Below are positions 58,401 through 64,000 of a DNA stretch of 64,000 nt, in pieces. A program made the position numbers and the translations under genes. Source of the stretch: Epiperipatus broadwayi. Taxonomy: Eukaryota; Onychophora; Udeonychophora; Euonychophora; Peripatidae. The notes under the pieces are model-generated. The model did no database searches and was not told where the DNA came from. It saw only the letters and a program-made list of their open reading frames with translations. The stretch covers positions 903,861 through 967,860 of the forward strand of contig JAQFVV010000206.1 in NCBI GenBank assembly GCA_028023455.1. The letters run 5' to 3'. Within the stretch, counting starts at the first letter, position 1, and each line of letters opens with the position of its first letter.

Positions 58401-61400
58401 GAAACATAAATCCTAAATTATTTATTTAAATAATACCAGTATTCATATGAAATCTGAAAATAATTATAAAAATCAAGCAGTCTTAAAAGAAGTTTTTAGG
58501 TTAAAAAAAATCAATTAACTAAAATATCCTTATTGTCAGGACATCTTAATAATGCAAGACATTTTTAGTATTATATGTAGCTCTAACTTTAAAATTTTAA
58601 ATTAAATATTATATAGAGAGTGGAAAGATGGTGATCAGATTATTATTTGATTTAACTATTCTGTTGTCTCATTATTCCAATCATATTTTAGGCAGAGGAT
58701 TTAACAAATATGTATGTGTACTATGCATCAAGTTATTAGTTTTAATCAAATACACAATGTCATTCAGAAGTCAACCTGACACACATATATCATGTGATAA
58801 TGAATTCAATTCGTGCTTTTATAATAATATTAATAATAGATAATAAAAAATGTCACAAGTTTTTAAAAAATATTTGAAGCTTTTTAAAATATATTTTTTA
58901 TCATTTAAAACATTTTTTTTTATTATTTATATTACATTAGAATAAAATTTATGCGGTATATTTACTTTAAAAAAAAATACTGTATATGCTTTAAAAAATT
59001 GTCATAATAAAATTCAATGCATACTTGATAAGTTGTAAAGATAAATCTTTTTATAAATACATTTAGCTTATTTTTCGAAAACTAAATATGCAATACGGTA
59101 ATAGTTATAACTGGCTACATGTTAACAAGTATTTCCACAAGTGCAATATATATATATATATATATATATATGCGTGTGTGTTTCTAATGTTTTAACATAT
59201 ACAGGATTACTATAAAAAAATTAAATAATTTTTATATTATGTCTATACAACCTGCAAAAAAAATATGCTAATAGGATGATAATCGATTACTAAAAGTCAT
59301 AATATTAATATTAACTATCAGAAAATATGTTCACTTAGTTACCATAACAATGTAAAAGATGTTCCTAATATTTGGATTAGAATTATATACAATTTTTTCT
59401 CATTTCTGAGATCTATCACTCATCTTTTTTTTTCTGAGATTATATCCAGAATATGAAATTTGCTTTAATCATGTGAGTTTATATCTTCTTAGTGTACAAT
59501 TTAGAATTTATCATTATATATAACATCTAATATTTTATTTTCATGAAGATTGATAGTAGATGAAATATTAATAATCATATATATATATATGTGTGTGTGT
59601 GTATGTTTGTAGAGGGTCAGACTATCATATCTGATGGGAAAGTTCCGATTTTTAAATCCTAGATCATTTGAAGAATAAAGTATTTCCATTATATATAATG
59701 AAAAGAGTCAGTGTGATATTTATGACATTATAGAATACAATTTATGAGCTCTCTTAATTAGTTTGCTTAATTGCACACTTGTTTCCAAAATAGTGCTAAT
59801 GCTTCAATAATTTATCATATTTCTTCTCTTTGTAATAACTATTTTTATGCTATTACTTTTGAGTGACTTTTATTTTCTAATAAGTTTATTAATTTTGTTT
59901 GTAATATTTCTATTATTAATTTTATTCCATCATATTTATTTTTTTTGTTTTGTTTTTAGTATTATTTTGTTTCTTTTCTTTCACCATATTTTCTATTTAC
60001 TAATATTGATTTTTATTGCTTTAATTAAAATTAACTTAAAATCAACTTTTTTGGAACTATTTTTAATCATTATCATTATTTAATACTTATGATACACTTT
60101 AAACATATATAGGTGAAGTTAATAAAAATGTTCACAAATAACAACGTTTAGCTTAGTGCTTTCAGAGTATGTTTACTCCATATTCATAGCCATTATTTAA
60201 TTATTTGTAAACATGAATAATAATACTATTTTCAGGAAAAAAATTAAAAAACCAACAACACAATGTTAATCATTAGTTTTGCAATAAATATATAAGTTAA
60301 AACATGAATGAAAATGTCCACCTACATTTTCTATTCCATTTATGTTACAATCTGTTATTTTATATCTTGTAATAATACATATAAACAAAAAGTTGCAATA
60401 TATTGTCCTTTTACAATGGCAAAGAATGAAATGTATATTCTTAGCAACTGATAATCTAAGATTATTAAAAGTTACATGTAACTCAGATTATAAAGATTGT
60501 TTTTTTTTTTTTTTGCACTATTAACTTAAGACTTGAATTATTGAAATTTGATCTCTTTGTTGTTGTGTTCTTTTCAATGAGAAAATGCATTAAAATATAA
60601 CACTATATTTATTGGTACTAATTTACAATCTATAATTTTCGTTATACATAGTTAAGCTACGTGATACAATTATGTTATACAGATTTCTAACACCTTTATA
60701 TGTTGGTTATATGGATGGATCATCTTATTAAATGAATTAAACTTACAACAAAGCAAACTGGAGTGACAGAGAAAAATAAGATCCTAATCAACAGAGTCAA
60801 TTTAGAGATAAAATTCAAACCACTTTAATATTTATCAGTTACTTGTGCTTGGCCAGAAATGGCAGGATTTATTCCATTGATGTCTAAATCCCATCCAGGA
60901 TTTTTTTTTAGATTTTTTTATGACAGTATACTGCTATTATATATTTACGAACGGAATTAGTATTATTCACATAAATACATTAATTGCAGTTTCATGTAAT
61001 GAGGTTATGATAAATCCTAACTTGCATATTGTGTGTGTAATGTTGCATAACTTATTTAAACATTATATATATAATTGTGAGCATAAGTGAATTTATCCCA
61101 TATTAAAAATAACTAATTTACTTGAACTTATTTATGTGTTAAATTCTATGTTATATAATGATCAATAGATATTTATATCTGTAAAATACTTGAAGAGATT
61201 TGATGATAATCAAAATAGCTATCATATGAGAGTTGAATCCATTTTTTATTTTTCTATGGACAAATATTAAAATTTAAATGAGTTCTGTATGAGAAGAAGC
61301 ACTGAAATTATCTTTGTTTATTATATATACAAAATAAATATTAAATATTTTTGTTTATTTTATTTCCTTTATGATTAATTTTATTTCACTGCATTTGATT

Positions 61401-62738
61401 AAATGAAAAATTAGTTTTATTTTAATAAAGGTTTTGAAATAATCTGTAAACATTCAATTAGAATCATTTTTTATATAAATTTAATTCATATACGTTTTCA
61501 ACATCACAATATTAATGGCTTAAAAATTCAAATTTTTTTAGCTATAATTTTTACATTGTATTAAAAGTTCTTATTTCACTCTAATTTTATCGAATTTTAT
61601 TACTTATAAGAATTTAATTTATTCTCTATTATATATATGATACATTTAAGTTGATAACAGCTGCATTTGAATTATGGGGAAATGTTCTAACAATAGATTC
61701 AATGAAACTTATTTGAATAATACTATTATTTACTTAATTGATTATGTGTAATGTGATTATATATATATATATATATATTGTAATGGACAATCACCTTTCT
61801 GTAGGCATAGTTAATATCCAAACCAGAGGGTACCACTAGATTTGAATACTAGAATGTCTTTTCAAGAAGCCTTATATTAAAGTTACTCATTAAAATCCTA
61901 AACTATAAATACCTACACAGTCACATACCATTACTAGTAGGCACTTTAATGTCTCTAGATTACAGAGAGCAGAAATTCTTTTGAAGCATAAATTGGAAAA
62001 AGTAAGCAGCAGTAACCAATATTAGAGATTGATCTAACAAGCAAACAAAATAATTGTATTTCAAATTCAATTTTAATATATAATTATCCTTATATATTGA
62101 CATATATTTCATCTGACAATTGTTGGCTCTTTGAATATTAACAACAAAACTTTATATTATTAATTATCATCTCTGAAGACTATCACCTAATAATGTTGGT
62201 GTTTGTCTGATTCTTAGTAGATATGTGTTAGCTACATTAAGGTGCGCACATCTATATATTTCATTCTTAACTCTAAAGAATAGGCAATAATAAAGAAATA
62301 GGGTAAATTAAATTTAAATATTCACAACATGGAGGCAATCAAAAATTACTTCTGTAATAGACATTTGCAAATGAACAAAAGAAGTTACCTAATATTGTGA
62401 TAAAGTATTTTATATTAACATATTCTTAATTAATGTGGCTTTTCAGTTATAACTAATTGTTAAAAAATAATTTTTTTATTCATTAAAAAAATATTTATTT
62501 TTCTTGACCGTAACATAACTTTTAAATAAATTTATTTAATTCAAATAGATTTCTTTTAAAATTAAGTCAAAATTAATTTTTATCTTTTATTTTTAAACAC
62601 ACATACCTTTCTCTATGTATGTATATTCAAAATAGATATATAAAATCTACATTTAATTATAAAATCTAAATCTAATTCATAAAATCTGACACCACCTCAT
62701 GATTACCAACTACTGGCAATTTATTTCAATATATATAT
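58401..62738. other. AT-rich spacer with several (TA)n/(TG)n tracts
   Basis: Dinucleotide tracts near 59146-59180, 59576-59602 and 61759-61778. No motif-bearing frames; hydrophobic frames such as 59847-60083 reflect T-richness. 61780-62000 (AACCAGAGGGTACCACTAGA onward) is slightly GC-richer and unidentified. Confidence 0.4.
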
Positions 62739-63782
62739 TGTAACGGTCAAATATGTGCATTTGCGCAACAAAACCTAGAACTCTGATAGATCATCCTAAG
62801 GCCGACCAGGTTTACGGTGGTGGAAGCCATGGCTCTGGCCTAATCCTAGTTCCTCTACCATTGCTCATAGATTTACAACCTTACAAATGACACAGTTGAG
62901 GTCACAGCAGCATTTCAATCCTTCACGTGCCGGCAGTAGCTCAATAGTAGCACATAAGACTGGTAACAATGGGTATTTTGTATAGCTTATCTATGTAGGT
63001 ATCGTGTGGCACACTTCTCATTATAAATTATATATAAAATTTCAATAACATTATAAAGTTAATTACTAATTATTAACTAAAATTGAGTCGGTGAGCAAGA
63101 CTAAGACAAGAAACTAGATTAAATATGAAATCAAATTACTAATTTTCAATGTAAACAATTATTCAAAATTATAATACAATAAGTAAAGGCTTGGTTTCAC
63201 ACGCTGGTGAATAAGGGATTTTACAATTCAAAAGGGTTCACACGTAAGTGATGTATTATGGGTAGCAATTTTGGATGTATGGATTCAAGTAGTTTGGTTT
63301 ACATATATAGGTTAGTTATTTAAGAGTGATTTTAATTCTTTAACACAACTAACAGAATTTAGAGATTTTGCATTTCCGTTTTACGTATATATATATATAG
63401 CCTCATATCACACGCAGGTGATATTCTGCAAGTTGCAGTTAATTATTTATTTGGATGATACACATATATCTCTATCACTCGCAGGTGACAAAATTATAAT
63501 ACATAATATTTTGCATGAGCTGAACTTTAATTTGGAACGATTTGACTTTGCTCATGGTTATTTGATTTCTATGTCCGGTTTATGCTATAAGGATTTAGAT
63601 TTGCCATATTAGTGGAAGTGACAATAAAATTTTGTAAGAACATAATTTAACATATTTTAACTAGCACGAATACTTTAATATATTCTCTATACAGTAAACG
63701 CAATTTAGACTGGATTCTATATCAGATCAATGCTGAATTAATTACTTGAAATGGCGGGTTGAACTGACTAACGGATGTTACA
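62739..63782. mobile_element. Candidate solo or 5' LTR (1044 bp)
   Basis: Starts TGTAACGGTC immediately after a (TA)n tract and ends GGATGTTACA, so the termini are TGTAAC and GTTACA, a 6-bp inverted repeat of the TG...CA type usual for Gypsy and other LTRs. The segment is GC-richer than the preceding 4 kb. GACAATAAAATT near 63619 could be a polyadenylation signal. No primer-binding site complementary to a common tRNA end is visible right after 63782, and the partner LTR, if any, is outside the window. Confidence 0.35.
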
Positions 63783-64000
63783 CTTCAGAGACAAGTGCGT
63801 AAAGAAGAACATATAATTCTAAATCTTATTGCGTCTCATATGTGCCTTATTCATGAGATTCTTACCAAGTAACAGTTCCCTAGGACTGATTCTCATTGCT
63901 GTGGTGTAGGAGGCCATTTTAGTTCGGCAGATCGAGCAATTTATAAGAATATGGGAATCTTACGCTCTGAATTGAGTCTCATGCTCCTTTTACGAATGAG
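63783..64000. other. GC-richer sequence at the window edge, unidentified
   Basis: Follows the candidate LTR and could be its internal region or a unique region. No frame extends beyond short lengths. Confidence 0.35.

Noticed and set aside
59847-60083. Leu/Ile/Phe-only frame
   Set aside because: Composition artefact.
63418-63612. 64-codon frame near the right edge
   Set aside because: Inside the candidate LTR, and the sequence shows no gag or pol motif.

Overview
The window is very AT-rich, non-coding eukaryotic DNA, almost certainly from an invertebrate animal. The evidence is the mix of mobile elements: Penelope-like elements (PLEs) with GIY-YIG ends, CR1/Jockey-like, L1/Tx1-like and RTE-like non-LTR retrotransposon remnants, tRNA-headed SINE copies, Tc1/mariner/pogo-type non-autonomous elements and many (TA)n tracts. 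I cannot name the phylum from sequence alone. I found no exon of a host gene that I could support; nearly every open frame is a retroelement relic or AT-rich noise.

Layout: 1-2540 is the 3' part of a broken CR1/Jockey-like element (+ strand), ending in TTGAA repeats and an (ATT)n/(ATC)n microsatellite. On the minus strand, 3414-6827 holds a decayed L1/Tx1-like element: an ORF1 with two zinc knuckles, overlapping by 11 nt the start of an ORF2 endonuclease that is cut off. 8712-8867 is a near-perfect hairpin. 9530-11690 is an array of about 450-475 bp repeats that reverses orientation in the middle. Single copies of the same repeat lie near 15 kb and 26 kb. 11835-12160 is a suspicious G-run tract. 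18984-21634 groups a PLE 3' end, a 178-bp palindrome built from that PLE tail, and a compact element with two direct repeats and a 15-bp target-site duplication. 27.4-36.7 kb holds two SINE copies, three more PLE ends, a tRNA-like sequence, a pogo-like element and an RTE tail. 38-56 kb is mostly featureless AT-rich DNA with inverted repeats (41.2 kb, 46.8 kb, 51.8 kb), duplicated blocks and one PLE end with an open frame (53.6 kb). 56372-57655 is a second tandem/inverted array with a 455-bp period. From 62.74 kb the base composition rises and a candidate 1044-bp LTR begins.

The main result is the presence of hammerhead self-cleaving ribozyme motifs. The 21037-21634 element looks like a complete retrozyme: two roughly 160-bp terminal repeats, each with a hammerhead, 407 nt between the predicted cleavage sites, and a 15-bp target-site duplication. 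The 9.5-11.7 kb array, and copies at 15.2 and 25.9 kb, carry a related but decayed hammerhead. The 56-57.6 kb array carries a different hammerhead whose canonical CUGAUGA core is recovered only by majority rule over its three copies. All have short palindromic stem III sequences, as expected for hammerheads that work as dimers in tandem transcripts. PLEs, which are known to carry hammerheads and could supply reverse transcriptase in trans, are present in at least five truncated copies. A second theme is a high density of long inverted repeats, several made of head-to-head element ends.
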